Shown: positions 28,415-37,684 of the stretch, one piece after another | How the letters are laid out: each line of letters starts with the position of its first letter | Position numbering within the stretch: the stretch's first letter is position 1 | Assembly (NCBI GenBank): GCA_001800975.1 | Contig: MGWK01000026.1 | Coordinates: 62,001 to 126,000 of the forward strand | Source of the DNA: Flavobacteria bacterium RIFCSPLOWO2_12_FULL_35_11 | GTDB taxonomy: Bacteria; Bacteroidota; Bacteroidia; Flavobacteriales; Flavobacteriaceae | Direction of reading: 5' to 3' | Length of the DNA: 64,000 nt | Notes under the pieces: generated by a model | The model's input: the letters and a program-made list of their open reading frames with translations, nothing else | Database searches by the model: none | Told to the model about the DNA's origin: nothing | Position numbers and translations under genes: made by a program

Positions 28415-29248
28415 ATGACAAAAGAAACCGCATTACAGATGTTTGAACAAAAGCAAGTGCGTTCCTATTGGAACGAAAACGAGGAACAATGGTATTTTTC
28501 AATTATTGATGTCATTGAAATTTTAACAGAAAGTTCTATTCCAAAGAGATATTGGTCGGACTTAAAAAAGAAACTGACAAAAGAAGGAAGCCAGTTGTAC
28601 GAAAACATCGTACAACTTAAATTTGTTGCTGCTGATGGGAAAAAATATGCAACAGATTGTTTAAACACAACGCAGTTATTTCGATTAATCCAATCTATTC
28701 CGTCACCAAAGGCAGAACCTTTTAAACGATGGTTAGCCCAAGTAGGGAGTGAACGGATTGACGAAATGCAGGATCCGGAATTATCTATTGACAGGGCTTT
28801 GGAACATTATTTACAATTGGGCTATTCTGAAAACTGGATTAACCAACGTTTAAAAAGTATTGAAATTCGCAAAGAACTTACCGATGAATGGAAAAGTAAA
28901 GGATTAAAAAAAGGTACTCAATTTGCCATTTTAACAGATATAATCACAAAAGCATGGTCTGAAAAAACGACCAAAGAATATAAAATTTTGAAAGGGTTGA
29001 AAAAAGAAAATCTTCGGGACAATATGACGAATACAGAATTAATTTTGAATATGTTGGCAGAAGCTTCCACTAAAGATATTTCGCAAGCGATAAATCCAAA
29101 GAATTTTAAAGAAAGTCAAAAAGTAGCGCAACAAGGCGGTAATGTAGCCAAAGTTGCCTTAACAGAATTGGAAGATAAAACCGGCAAAAAAGTAGTTACG
29201 GCTATCTCTGCGAGGACACTTTTGGAAAATAAAAGAAGAAAAGAATAA
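28415..29248 (+). CDS. Bro-N domain-containing protein
   Basis: VRSYWNENEEQWYFSIIDVIEILTESSIPKRYWSDLKKKLTKEGSQLYENIVQLKFVAADGKKYATDCLNTTQLFRLIQSIPSPKAEPFKRWLAQVGSERIDEMQDPE. Confidence 0.9.
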   Translation: MTKETALQMFEQKQVRSYWNENEEQWYFSIIDVIEILTESSIPKRYWSDLKKKLTKEGSQLYENIVQLKFVAADGKKYATDCLNTTQLFRLIQSIPSPKAEPFKRWLAQVGSERIDEMQDPELSIDRALEHYLQLGYSENWINQRLKSIEIRKELTDEWKSKGLKKGTQFAILTDIITKAWSEKTTKEYKILKGLKKENLRDNMTNTELILNMLAEASTKDISQAINPKNFKESQKVAQQGGNVAKVALTELEDKTGKKVVTAISARTLLENKRRKE

Positions 29249-29315
29249 TTTAACTAACGACTTGCAAAGTCTAAAAGTCTCAAGTAAGCTAACTTGAACT
29301 TCCGGTAAAATAATA

Positions 29316-29354
29316 AAAAAAAGGCTGCCTAAATATTTTCAGACAGCCTTTTTA
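29316..29354. terminator. Bidirectional intrinsic terminator
   Basis: aaaaaaggctgcctaaatattttcagacagcctttttaa between convergent genes. Confidence 0.85.
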
Positions 29355-29372
29355 ATTGTTTAATGTAAGGTT

Positions 29373-29867
29373 TTATTGAACCGGAATGACGATTTTAACT
29401 TTTGCCCATTTTATGATGATTTCTTTTTCACCAATAGCATAATCTAATGCTTCTTGGTTATTATCGGTATAATCAGGTTTCACATTCATTCTTAAAATAT
29501 CTTCTTCCTGTTTGTACGCATTGGAACCCCAAGCGTCATTTTTGCTATTCAGGATTACGACCCATTCCTTGTTTTCACTTGGAATAATAAAAAAACCATA
29601 TTTACCTGCTTTAACTTTGATATCTCCAATTTTAACGTCTTTATCAAATGAAAAAGTGGTGTTTTCATTGGCTCCGGCTCTCCAAACTTTTCCGTAAGGC
29701 ACAAGTTCTCCCCAAATTGTTCTTCCTTTAACACTAGGTGAACCATAATCAACAATTGCATTTGCCGTACCTATTTTGCCTGTTGCTTGTTTTCTCGGAC
29801 TTTCTTGCGCGAAAGTCAAAGTTGCAATCATTAATAATATGAATGTGAATTTTAGTTTTTTCATCAT
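29373..29867 (-). CDS. DUF2911 domain-containing protein
   Basis: QATGKIGTANAIVDYGSPSVKGRTIWGELVPYGKVWRAGANENTTFSFDKDVKIGDIKVKAGKYGFFIIP; start overlaps the upstream stop (TAATGATG). Confidence 0.88.
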   Translation of the reverse strand: MMKKLKFTFILLMIATLTFAQESPRKQATGKIGTANAIVDYGSPSVKGRTIWGELVPYGKVWRAGANENTTFSFDKDVKIGDIKVKAGKYGFFIIPSENKEWVVILNSKNDAWGSNAYKQEEDILRMNVKPDYTDNNQEALDYAIGEKEIIIKWAKVKIVIPVQ

Positions 29868-30712
29868 TATTTTTTTGTCCATTCTTCAATAGATTCTTTA
29901 TTCATTTTTATATAATCTGCATTTCCTGCTTTTTCAGCTCCTGCCAATGATTTTTTTGCAGTGGCTATTGCGCCGGCTTTGTCTCCTAAATCTGCCTGAA
30001 TCAAACTCATTCTGCGCAAATACCAGAAAGCAGGATCATCGCCAGCTGTTGCTTTTTTCATCCATTCCAATGCCTGTTTTAAATCTTTTCCAGAAGTATG
30101 ATAATAGGTAGCTGCCTGAAAATAATCATTTTTTGTTGGTCCAGCCAAGGCTGTTTCTATACTTTTCATGGTTGTTTTATCAGTAGGCACTTCAAATTTT
30201 ACGCCTACATAGGTATTTTCCCAAAGTATGCCTAATACTGCAGAATCGTTGTTTACATCATCGAATGTCATTGTAAAAGATTCAATTTTATTGGGCAATA
30301 AATGAACTTCAACAGCAGTTTTTAAAGCGACTTTGCTTTCATCCCATTTTGCCGGATTCCCCCAATTGGTGGCATCACTGTAAAAAATAACGTCCCAAGA
30401 AGTTGCATTTGGAATGGTGTAAATGGCGTAAGTTCCTTTTTTTAATTCTTTTCCGCCAATGGTAACATCATCGCCGAAAGTAATTTTTGTGTTTGCATTT
30501 GCGCCGGTTCTCCAAACTTCCCCGTAAGGAACCAAATCTCCAAAAATAGTTCTGCCTTTCATTCCAGGTCTTGAATATTCCACCGTAACATCGGTCAAAC
30601 CAACAACTTGCTCCATTTTTGCGGCCGGACTTGGTTGTGGTGTTTTAATTTGAGCGTTAATTGTTGAAGCTATTCCAACAACTGCCATTAGCATAAATAA
30701 ATTTTTAATCAT
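29867..30712 (-). CDS. DUF2911 domain protein with C-terminal TPR-like region
   Basis: PSPAAKMEQVVGLTDVTVEYSRPGMKGRTIFGDLVPYGEVWRTGANANTKITFGDDVTIGGKELKKGTYAIYTIP. Confidence 0.9.
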   Translation of the reverse strand: MIKNLFMLMAVVGIASTINAQIKTPQPSPAAKMEQVVGLTDVTVEYSRPGMKGRTIFGDLVPYGEVWRTGANANTKITFGDDVTIGGKELKKGTYAIYTIPNATSWDVIFYSDATNWGNPAKWDESKVALKTAVEVHLLPNKIESFTMTFDDVNNDSAVLGILWENTYVGVKFEVPTDKTTMKSIETALAGPTKNDYFQAATYYHTSGKDLKQALEWMKKATAGDDPAFWYLRRMSLIQADLGDKAGAIATAKKSLAGAEKAGNADYIKMNKESIEEWTKK

Positions 30713-30815
30713 CTTAGTTTTAGTTTAAGTTATTATCAAATATAGCATATAATAAAGCCCAAAAAACGGATTATTTTTAATTTTAACAATATTTTAAGAG
30801 GTAGAAATCGTGTGT

Positions 30816-32456
30816 TTATTGGTATTTTTTCTTTCTGAAATAGTTGAAGATAAATCCAAAAAATGCGAGTATCAATAAGGGAAAGAGAATATTTATCAAT
30901 TGCCATTTGGTTGCTTCTTCAAACGCTTTTTCTTTATTTAAAAAGTCGAGTTTAACTTTTTTCGAACGGATGTTGATTAAACCGGTGTCATCCAATAAAT
31001 AATTTACGGCATTCAGCAAAAATTCTTTGTTTCCATAGCGCTGATTGGTCCATTTGTTAAGTCCCAATTCCAGCGGTTGTCCCTTAGAAATTTCGTTGGC
31101 AATAACATCTCCGTCAGCAATAACCAACATTTTATTTTCTACGCCGTTTTCTTTTGATGCCGCAATTTTAAAAGGATTTATTCTTTCAAAATAAGCCGAT
31201 TTAAATTTCCCTTCCAACAATACTGAAATTGGTTTGTTTCCTTTATTGTATTCGGCCTCATTACGTTTTTGGGTGATTGTTCTCAAGGAAATGATGGAAG
31301 GCGTTCCAACCGATTTTGAAAGCGGTGAACTTTGAAGCAATATTATTTTTTGAATGTTGTTGTCCAGCAGGTCAATACTATTGGCGAATTTCGTGCTTAC
31401 GGCTTCAATATTGTTGTTTATCGGATGGTTGTTTATGGAATTCACCAAAGGAAAATATTCCCATAAAAACTGATTAAATTGCGTTTGGTTTCCAATATTT
31501 CCTGTTGCCAAAGGAATTTCGGAACTGTATAAATCCGTAATTAAATCGCTATTAATTCTAATGCCGTAATTAAAAAACAAATCGGTCAATCCTAAATCTC
31601 TCGGATAAGCCAACGTTTCACCGGTTTGCATTAAACTGTCCAGTTCTGCCTGCACATTGTCAATTAACCAAAGTGTTTTTCCGCCATTCATTACAAATTG
31701 ATCCAGCGTAAATTTTTCTGCTTCGGTAAATTTTTCGGTCGGTTTGGCTATGATTGTGAGGTCAAATTCTAAAATTTGCTCAAAAGTTTTTTGTGGTTGG
31801 AAAGCAACACTGTCTAAGGTAAAAGGCGCCAAAAAGTAATATTCGCCTAATTTTCGTAAAAAATCTGCGATGTAAATGTCGTTAAGTTCTCCGTTTCCTC
31901 TTAAAACAGCGATTTTTTTTGATTTTTCTGAAGTTACTTTATGAATGGCGTTGGCAAAGGCAAATTCTAAATTTTGTATGGAACTTTCCAATTGCTGATC
32001 CTGAGAATTTGAAAATACATCTTTTAACAGCGACACATTTTCGGTCTTGTCTTTATAGGAAACAACCGCCCATGGAAACATGATAATTTCAGATAATTTT
32101 CCGTTTTCCTGAATTTGTAAGCGACTTGGTTCAAGTCCGCTTTCAATTAATTTTTGGGCAATTTCTGTAGGATTTACAAAACGGAACTGAATATTTTTAT
32201 TGCGGGCCTTCAGCTCTTCCAAATGCAACTTGGTTTCTGTCTGAAGCCGTTTAAATTCCGCGGGAAATTCACCTTTTAAATAAACCGTTATTGTGGTGAT
32301 ATCTTTGACGTTTTCAACTATTTTTTCAGTTGCTTTAGACAATGTGTAACGATTGTCTTCGGTTAAATCGAAGCGTTTGTAAATTTTTGAACCAATAATG
32401 TTCAGCAAAACAAGGCCTATCAGCAATAATATTATTTTAGAATACTTATTTTTCAT
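30816..32456 (-). CDS. gldG: Gliding motility-associated ABC transporter substrate-binding protein GldG
   Basis: KRFDLTEDNRYTLSKATEKIVENVKDITTITVYLKGEFPAEFKRLQTETKLHLEELKARNKNIQFRFVNPTE; overlaps GldF. Confidence 0.93.
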   Translation of the reverse strand: MKNKYSKIILLLIGLVLLNIIGSKIYKRFDLTEDNRYTLSKATEKIVENVKDITTITVYLKGEFPAEFKRLQTETKLHLEELKARNKNIQFRFVNPTEIAQKLIESGLEPSRLQIQENGKLSEIIMFPWAVVSYKDKTENVSLLKDVFSNSQDQQLESSIQNLEFAFANAIHKVTSEKSKKIAVLRGNGELNDIYIADFLRKLGEYYFLAPFTLDSVAFQPQKTFEQILEFDLTIIAKPTEKFTEAEKFTLDQFVMNGGKTLWLIDNVQAELDSLMQTGETLAYPRDLGLTDLFFNYGIRINSDLITDLYSSEIPLATGNIGNQTQFNQFLWEYFPLVNSINNHPINNNIEAVSTKFANSIDLLDNNIQKIILLQSSPLSKSVGTPSIISLRTITQKRNEAEYNKGNKPISVLLEGKFKSAYFERINPFKIAASKENGVENKMLVIADGDVIANEISKGQPLELGLNKWTNQRYGNKEFLLNAVNYLLDDTGLINIRSKKVKLDFLNKEKAFEEATKWQLINILFPLLILAFFGFIFNYFRKKKYQ

Positions 32457-33174
32457 GTTGAATTCTAAAATGGGTGAATGCCAAAAAGATAAAGGTGACG
32501 GACAAAAAGTAAATCAAATCTCTTGTATCAATAACGCCTTTGCTGATGCTGTTAAAGTGTTCGCTCATCCCAAAATTTTGAATGGCGTAATCTAAATTCC
32601 CCAGCAGATTGTAACTTGCCAAAGCTTCAAATCCGTAAAATAAAAAGAAGGAAATAAAGACCGCGATGATAAATGAAACGATTTGATTTTTTGAAATTGT
32701 GGAGGAAAAAACACCAATGGCAGTATAAGAGCTTGCCAAAAACAGCAATCCGATAAAAGATCCAAAAGTGGTTCCAAATTCAATATTTCCAACCGGATTT
32801 CCCAATTGAAAAATGCTGTAAACGTAGATTAATGTTGGGATTATTGCCAATACAACCAAAATTAAGGCCCCAAAATATTTTCCCAATATAATTTCCCAGT
32901 TTGTAAGGGGTTTGGTTTTTATAATTTCGATGGTTCCGGTGTTTATTTCTTCAGAAAAACTGCGCATTGTAATGGCCGGAATCAAAAAGATAAAAATCCA
33001 CGGCGCTAAAAAAAAGTAACTGTTTAAGTCTGCGAAACCTGCGTGCAATATGTTAAATTCCCCATTAAAAACCCATAAAAACAATCCGTTAATCACCAAA
33101 TACACCCCAATAACCAAATAGCCAATTGGCGATGAGAAAAAGGAATTTAGTTCTTTTATTAAAATAGATTTCAT
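32446..33174 (-). CDS. gldF: Gliding motility-associated ABC transporter permease GldF
   Basis: MKSILIKELNSFFSSPIGYLVIGVYLVINGLFLWVFNGEFNILHAGFADLNSYFFLAPWIFIFLIPAITMRSFSEEINTGTIEIIKTKPL. Confidence 0.94.
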   Translation of the reverse strand: MKSILIKELNSFFSSPIGYLVIGVYLVINGLFLWVFNGEFNILHAGFADLNSYFFLAPWIFIFLIPAITMRSFSEEINTGTIEIIKTKPLTNWEIILGKYFGALILVVLAIIPTLIYVYSIFQLGNPVGNIEFGTTFGSFIGLLFLASSYTAIGVFSSTISKNQIVSFIIAVFISFFLFYGFEALASYNLLGNLDYAIQNFGMSEHFNSISKGVIDTRDLIYFLSVTFIFLAFTHFRIQHEK

Positions 33175-33267
33175 TAAAAATGTTTAACTGTTTAATCGTG
33201 TATTTGTTTCCCTTCGACTCAGCTCAGGGTGAAAATTGTGTATTTGTTTATTTTAATTTTTCAATAA

Positions 33268-33564
33268 TCATGTCAATGATTGAACTTTATCAACGCTCCA
33301 GGCTTCTGGTTTGTTGTTGAACAATGCTTTTGCTTTTCCCCAAACCACTTTAAAAAGTTCAGAATTTCTGTAGGCTTCCAAATCAGCTTCAGTTTCCCAG
33401 TAACTATAGGTAAAAAAGGTATTGGAATCGTTTTTGTCTCTGTACAATTCCAATAAATTACATCCTTTAAAATTTCTTATTTTTTCTTTATTCTCATTAA
33501 AATTTTCAAGGAACAAGGCTATGTTTGATTCTTTAAAATTCATTTTTACAATTCGCACAAACAT
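33268..33564 (-). CDS. Antibiotic biosynthesis monooxygenase (ABM) fold protein
   Basis: FLENFNENKEKIRNFKGCNLLELYRDKNDSNTFFTYSYWETEADLEAYRNSELFKVVWGKAKALF. Confidence 0.85.
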   Translation of the reverse strand: MFVRIVKMNFKESNIALFLENFNENKEKIRNFKGCNLLELYRDKNDSNTFFTYSYWETEADLEAYRNSELFKVVWGKAKALFNNKPEAWSVDKVQSLT

Positions 33565-33591
33565 ATTATTCTTGGGGTTTTTATTAATTAT

Positions 33592-34422
33592 TTAATTGAA
33601 CTTGACGGTTATTACAGCCCTGTAATTTAATCCCAGAAGCGAAACAGCGCCGCCCACAGTGCTTGTATTGCTGCGGTACATGGCAATTTCTAAAAAGTTG
33701 GCCGAATTGAATAACGCCAATCTGGTTCCATCTTTTTGACGTTGCTCTTTTGGTAATGAAAAATCGACAATATCGCTGTATTTTTCATGAATCTTGGTGA
33801 ATGTGTATCTATTAGCAATAACTTCAAAATCGCGTCCTTTTCCAACTTGGCTAAATAGTTTTTCACTGATGTTACTTATGGAATTTCCATAATTGTCAAC
33901 ATAGATAATATTGCCGAAAATTGTATTATTGTCGCCTGAAATTGTCGGCTGGAGTTCGCTAATTTTTTTGAATTCGGGAATCGTTTTTCCGATGATTTCC
34001 AATTTTCCGCCACGGGCAATATGACAGGCTACTTTTACAAAAACGTCTAAAACAGGAAAACTGCTTTCTATATATTCATGAATGTTTATTTCAACAATTT
34101 TTTCAGGGGTGATTTCTGACGCCAAAAGGGAAATAACGCCGTTATCCGGACAAATAAAATAATGGTTGTCCAGTTTTATTGCAATGTGTCTGTTTTCATC
34201 ATTTAATTCCGCATCAACACCAATAATATGAATGCTTCCATCAGGAAATTTTTTATAGGAGTTCCTTAAAATATAAGCGGTTTCTGTAATGTTAAATGGT
34301 GAAATTTGATGAGAAATATCCACAATTCGCGCATCTGGCAATTCGCTGTAAATAGTGCCTTTTACCGCCCCAACAAAGTGGTCTTTGATTCCAAAATCGG
34401 TGGTTAAAGTTATTATGGACAT
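33592..34422 (-). CDS. SAM hydroxide adenosyltransferase (DUF62) family protein
   Basis: MSIITLTTDFGIKDHFVGAVKGTIYSELPDARIVDISHQISPFNITETAYILRNSYKKFP; CPDNGVISLL. Confidence 0.93.
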   Translation of the reverse strand: MSIITLTTDFGIKDHFVGAVKGTIYSELPDARIVDISHQISPFNITETAYILRNSYKKFPDGSIHIIGVDAELNDENRHIAIKLDNHYFICPDNGVISLLASEITPEKIVEINIHEYIESSFPVLDVFVKVACHIARGGKLEIIGKTIPEFKKISELQPTISGDNNTIFGNIIYVDNYGNSISNISEKLFSQVGKGRDFEVIANRYTFTKIHEKYSDIVDFSLPKEQRQKDGTRLALFNSANFLEIAMYRSNTSTVGGAVSLLGLNYRAVITVKFN

Positions 34423-34602
34423 ATAATATTCAGACGAAATTTTTGATGAAAATTAAAGCAAATTTTTAATAAAATGTTTACAACTTATTTGTAATAATTC
34501 AATTTTTGTTATTTGATATTTACTACATTTGACATGCAAATCTAATCAATTATTTGGTGATTGAAAGACTATTTTTTTAATAAGACTTAACACTTTTATC
34601 AT

Positions 34603-35553
34603 TTGAACGAACGTATTATTGTATTAACCGAAATTCATCCAAACGACTTATTTGGCAATAAAAATTCCAATATAGAACTTTTACAAAAATATTTTCCGAA
34701 ACTTAAGATTGTTGCCAGAGGAACAGAACTTAAAGTCTATGGTGAACCAGAAATTTTAGATGAATTTGAGAAACGGTTAGAAATGATTATTTCTTATTTT
34801 GGAAGATACAATAAACTTGACGAAAATAGTATTGAGCGTCTTTTGACCACAAACGGCAGCGAGCATAAAAGTTCACTTGAAGCTGATGGCGTTTTAGTTC
34901 ATGGCGTGAGCGGGAGACTTATTAAAGCCCAAACGCCAAACCAACGCATAATGGTTGAGAAAATGGGTAAAAATGATATGCTTTTTGCAGTTGGACCTGC
35001 CGGTACCGGAAAAACGTATACAGCGGTTGCTTTGGCTGTTAAAGCATTAAAGGAAAAAGAAGTAAGAAGAATTATTTTAACGCGGCCTGCAGTGGAATCT
35101 GGTGAAAATTTAGGATTTTTGCCCGGAGATTTAAAAGAAAAATTAGACCCATATATGCAACCATTATATGATGCATTGCGTGATATGATTCCATACGAAA
35201 GGCTGGATTCCTATTTGGAAAAGGAAATAATACAAATTGCGCCTTTGGCATTTATGCGGGGACGGACTTTAGACAATGCGTTTGTGATTTTGGACGAAGC
35301 GCAAAACACAACCCATAACCAAATGAAAATGTTTTTAACGCGGATGGGTAAAAATGCAAAATTTATTATTAACGGAGATCCCGGACAAGTAGATTTGCCA
35401 AGAAGACAAATATCGGGTTTAAAAGAAGCAATGCTTACGCTTAAAGATATTAATGGAATCGCATTTGTGCATTTTGACGATAAAGATATTATTAGACACC
35501 GATTGGTAAAAGATATCATTTTGGCTTATACAAACCTTGAAGTAGGTGAGTAA
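34603..35553 (+). CDS. PhoH family protein
   Basis: FAVGPAGTGKTYTAVALAVKALKEKEVRRIILTRPAVESGENLGFLPGDLKEKLDPYMQPLYDAL; AFVILDEAQNTTHNQMKMFLTRMG; TTG start assumed by the track. Confidence 0.95.
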   Translation: MNERIIVLTEIHPNDLFGNKNSNIELLQKYFPKLKIVARGTELKVYGEPEILDEFEKRLEMIISYFGRYNKLDENSIERLLTTNGSEHKSSLEADGVLVHGVSGRLIKAQTPNQRIMVEKMGKNDMLFAVGPAGTGKTYTAVALAVKALKEKEVRRIILTRPAVESGENLGFLPGDLKEKLDPYMQPLYDALRDMIPYERLDSYLEKEIIQIAPLAFMRGRTLDNAFVILDEAQNTTHNQMKMFLTRMGKNAKFIINGDPGQVDLPRRQISGLKEAMLTLKDINGIAFVHFDDKDIIRHRLVKDIILAYTNLEVGE

Positions 35554-35668
35554 TTAAACAATTGACAATTGATAATCAGCAATTGATAATTAAAAAATTA
35601 AACAGATAAACTAATATACAGTTAAACGACTAAACGATTCAAAACTTAAACAACTAAACGCCTAAAAA

Positions 35669-36622
35669 ATGAGCAACACAATTAACAACACTGCATTTAA
35701 CTTCCCAAATCAAAAATCGCTTTACAGAGGTAAGGTTAGAGAGGTTTACAATATTAATGATGAAATTTTGGTGATGATTGCCTCCGACAGGCTTTCTGCT
35801 TTTGACGTAGTGATGCCAAAACAAATTCCGTTTAAAGGGCAAATTTTAAACCAGATTGCGGCTAAAATGATGGATGCCACCAAAGATATTGTGCCAAATT
35901 GGATTATTGCCATTCCAGATCCAAATGTTGCTGTGGGTCATTTGTGTGATCCTTTTAAAGTTGAAATGGTTATTCGCGGCTACTTATCTGGTCATGCGGA
36001 TCGTGAATACAAATTGGGAAAACGATTTTTATGCGGTGTTGCAATGCCCGAGGGAATGAAAGAAAATGACAAGTTTCCTGAACCAATCATTACGCCTTCA
36101 ACAAAAGCTGAAGGAGGCGAGCATGATGAGGATATTTCAAGAGAGGAAATATTAAGCCAAGGAATTGTTTCAAAAGAAGATTATGAAGTGTTGGAAAAAT
36201 ACACCAAAGCTTTATTTCAACGCGGAACCGAAATTGCGGCAAAACGAGGTTTAATTTTGGTGGACACCAAATATGAATTCGGTAAAACCAAAGATGGTAA
36301 AATTGTGCTAATTGATGAAATTCACACACCCGATTCTTCTCGTTATTTTTATGCTGAAGGTTATCAAGAAAGACAAAATAAAGGGGAAGCCCAAAAACAA
36401 TTGTCTAAAGAATTTGTGCGCCAATGGTTAATTGAAAATGGTTTTCAGGGATTAAAAGATCAACAAATTCCGGAAATGACCGTAGAAAAAATAAATGAAA
36501 TTTCAGACAGATATATTGAATTGTATGAAAAAATCACCGGTGAAAAATTCGTAAAATCGGATGTGAGCAATATATTAGACAGAATTGAAAAAAACGTACT
36601 GTTTTTTTTAAATAATAGATAA
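35669..36622 (+). CDS. purC: Phosphoribosylaminoimidazolesuccinocarboxamide synthase
   Basis: [85 protein letters not shown]. Confidence 0.96.
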   Translation: MSNTINNTAFNFPNQKSLYRGKVREVYNINDEILVMIASDRLSAFDVVMPKQIPFKGQILNQIAAKMMDATKDIVPNWIIAIPDPNVAVGHLCDPFKVEMVIRGYLSGHADREYKLGKRFLCGVAMPEGMKENDKFPEPIITPSTKAEGGEHDEDISREEILSQGIVSKEDYEVLEKYTKALFQRGTEIAAKRGLILVDTKYEFGKTKDGKIVLIDEIHTPDSSRYFYAEGYQERQNKGEAQKQLSKEFVRQWLIENGFQGLKDQQIPEMTVEKINEISDRYIELYEKITGEKFVKSDVSNILDRIEKNVLFFLNNR

Positions 36623-36625
36623 GGT

Positions 36626-37057
36626 TTAGGCAGGTATTAAAGATACTAAAACATCAAGTATTTCGTCTTTATTTAGGTTGCTGTTAAGCCATTCCAACGC
36701 GTTTTCGTTTGTTGAAAATATTTCAACCGACTGGGATTTATTTTGTTGCATCATTTTAAACATCGTGGTAGAAACCACTTGATTGGGCGTGTTCGTAATA
36801 AGCGCAACACGCCTGTTCCCGTAAACCTTGGAATTGGCATCTAAAAACCTAACGTATTTGTCAATATCTTCCGGATTTGTGTTGAAAGTAACCTTTTTTA
36901 AATGTACGAAGTAATTTAAACTTGGTAAAAATAAGGGATCTAAAGTGATGCTTTTCTTAAATTCTATAAATGAATCAGCATCTAAAATACCTGTATGGTA
37001 TTCAACTATAAGGTTGTGTTCCTTTAAAATTTTATAATTACTTATTAAACCTGACAT
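36626..37057 (-). CDS. Hypothetical protein (STAS/SpoIIAA-like size), paralog of 37118-37576
   Basis: SNYKILKEHNLIVEYHTGILDADSFIEFKKSITLDPLFLPSLNYFVHLKKVTFNTNPEDIDKYVRFLDANSK...RRVALITNTPNQVVSTTMF. Confidence 0.75.
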   Translation of the reverse strand: MSGLISNYKILKEHNLIVEYHTGILDADSFIEFKKSITLDPLFLPSLNYFVHLKKVTFNTNPEDIDKYVRFLDANSKVYGNRRVALITNTPNQVVSTTMFKMMQQNKSQSVEIFSTNENALEWLNSNLNKDEILDVLVSLIPA

Positions 37058-37080
37058 TTATCAATTTTGTATAAAAATAA

Positions 37081-37119
37081 AAAAAAGTCCCAATTAAATA
37101 TACATTGGGACTTTTTTTT
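37081..37119. terminator. Intrinsic terminator
   Basis: aaaaaagtcccaattaaatatacattgggacttttttt. Confidence 0.85.
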
Positions 37120-37576
37120 ACTGTTTTTTTTGCGGTTGATATTTAGCAGGATTTTTTAAGGCCATTAAAACATCAAGAATTTCGTATTTAATAAGGCTGC
37201 TATTTAGCCAGTTTATTGCCGCTGTGGTTGTAGAAAAAACCTCAATTTCTTTTAACTTTTGTGTATTGCTATTTTTAAATAAGGTTGCGAAAACCATTTG
37301 GTTTGGAGAATTGGTTACCAATACAACCTTTCTTTTTCTTTCAGATATAAAGTTTTCTTCCGTAAAATTATTGTATTTTCTGATATCATCTATTGAAGCA
37401 GTAACAACAACGTTGCTTAAATCTATAAAATAATTCATATTGGCAGAAAACAAGGGGTCAAGTGTGGTACTAGTCACAAAATTTATATAGGATTCCAAAT
37501 CTAAATTGCCCGAATGGCATTCAATAATAAGATTTTGTTTCTTTAAAATAATATAATTGCTATTTAGTGATGACAT
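37118..37576 (-). CDS. Hypothetical protein, tandem paralog of 36626-37057
   Basis: SNYIILKKQNLIIECHSGNLDLESYINFVTSTTLDPLFSANMNYFIDLSNVVVTASIDDIRKYNNF...RKVVLVTNSPNQMVFATLF. Confidence 0.75.
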   Translation of the reverse strand: MSSLNSNYIILKKQNLIIECHSGNLDLESYINFVTSTTLDPLFSANMNYFIDLSNVVVTASIDDIRKYNNFTEENFISERKRKVVLVTNSPNQMVFATLFKNSNTQKLKEIEVFSTTTAAINWLNSSLIKYEILDVLMALKNPAKYQPQKKQ

Positions 37577-37616
37577 TGGGGTTAGGGGTTAATTTTATTA
37601 AATAGGATTCGCATAT

Positions 37617-37660
37617 AATAAAAGTCCCAAATAAATAACTTTATTTTAGGACTTTTATTT
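37617..37660. terminator. Intrinsic terminator-like hairpin
   Basis: ataaaagtcc...ggacttttattt. Confidence 0.6.
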
Positions 37661-37684
37661 AATACTATTTTTTATTTCTTTTTC

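Noticed and set aside
29867-29882. Extended start (MDKKI...) of the 29373 gene
   Set aside because: The extension lies within the final codons of the upstream gene; TAATGATG overlap favours the internal ATG.
33200-33232. cccttcgactcagctcagggtga as a novel element
   Set aside because: Common dispersed palindrome type in Bacteroidota genomes; noted only as REP-like.
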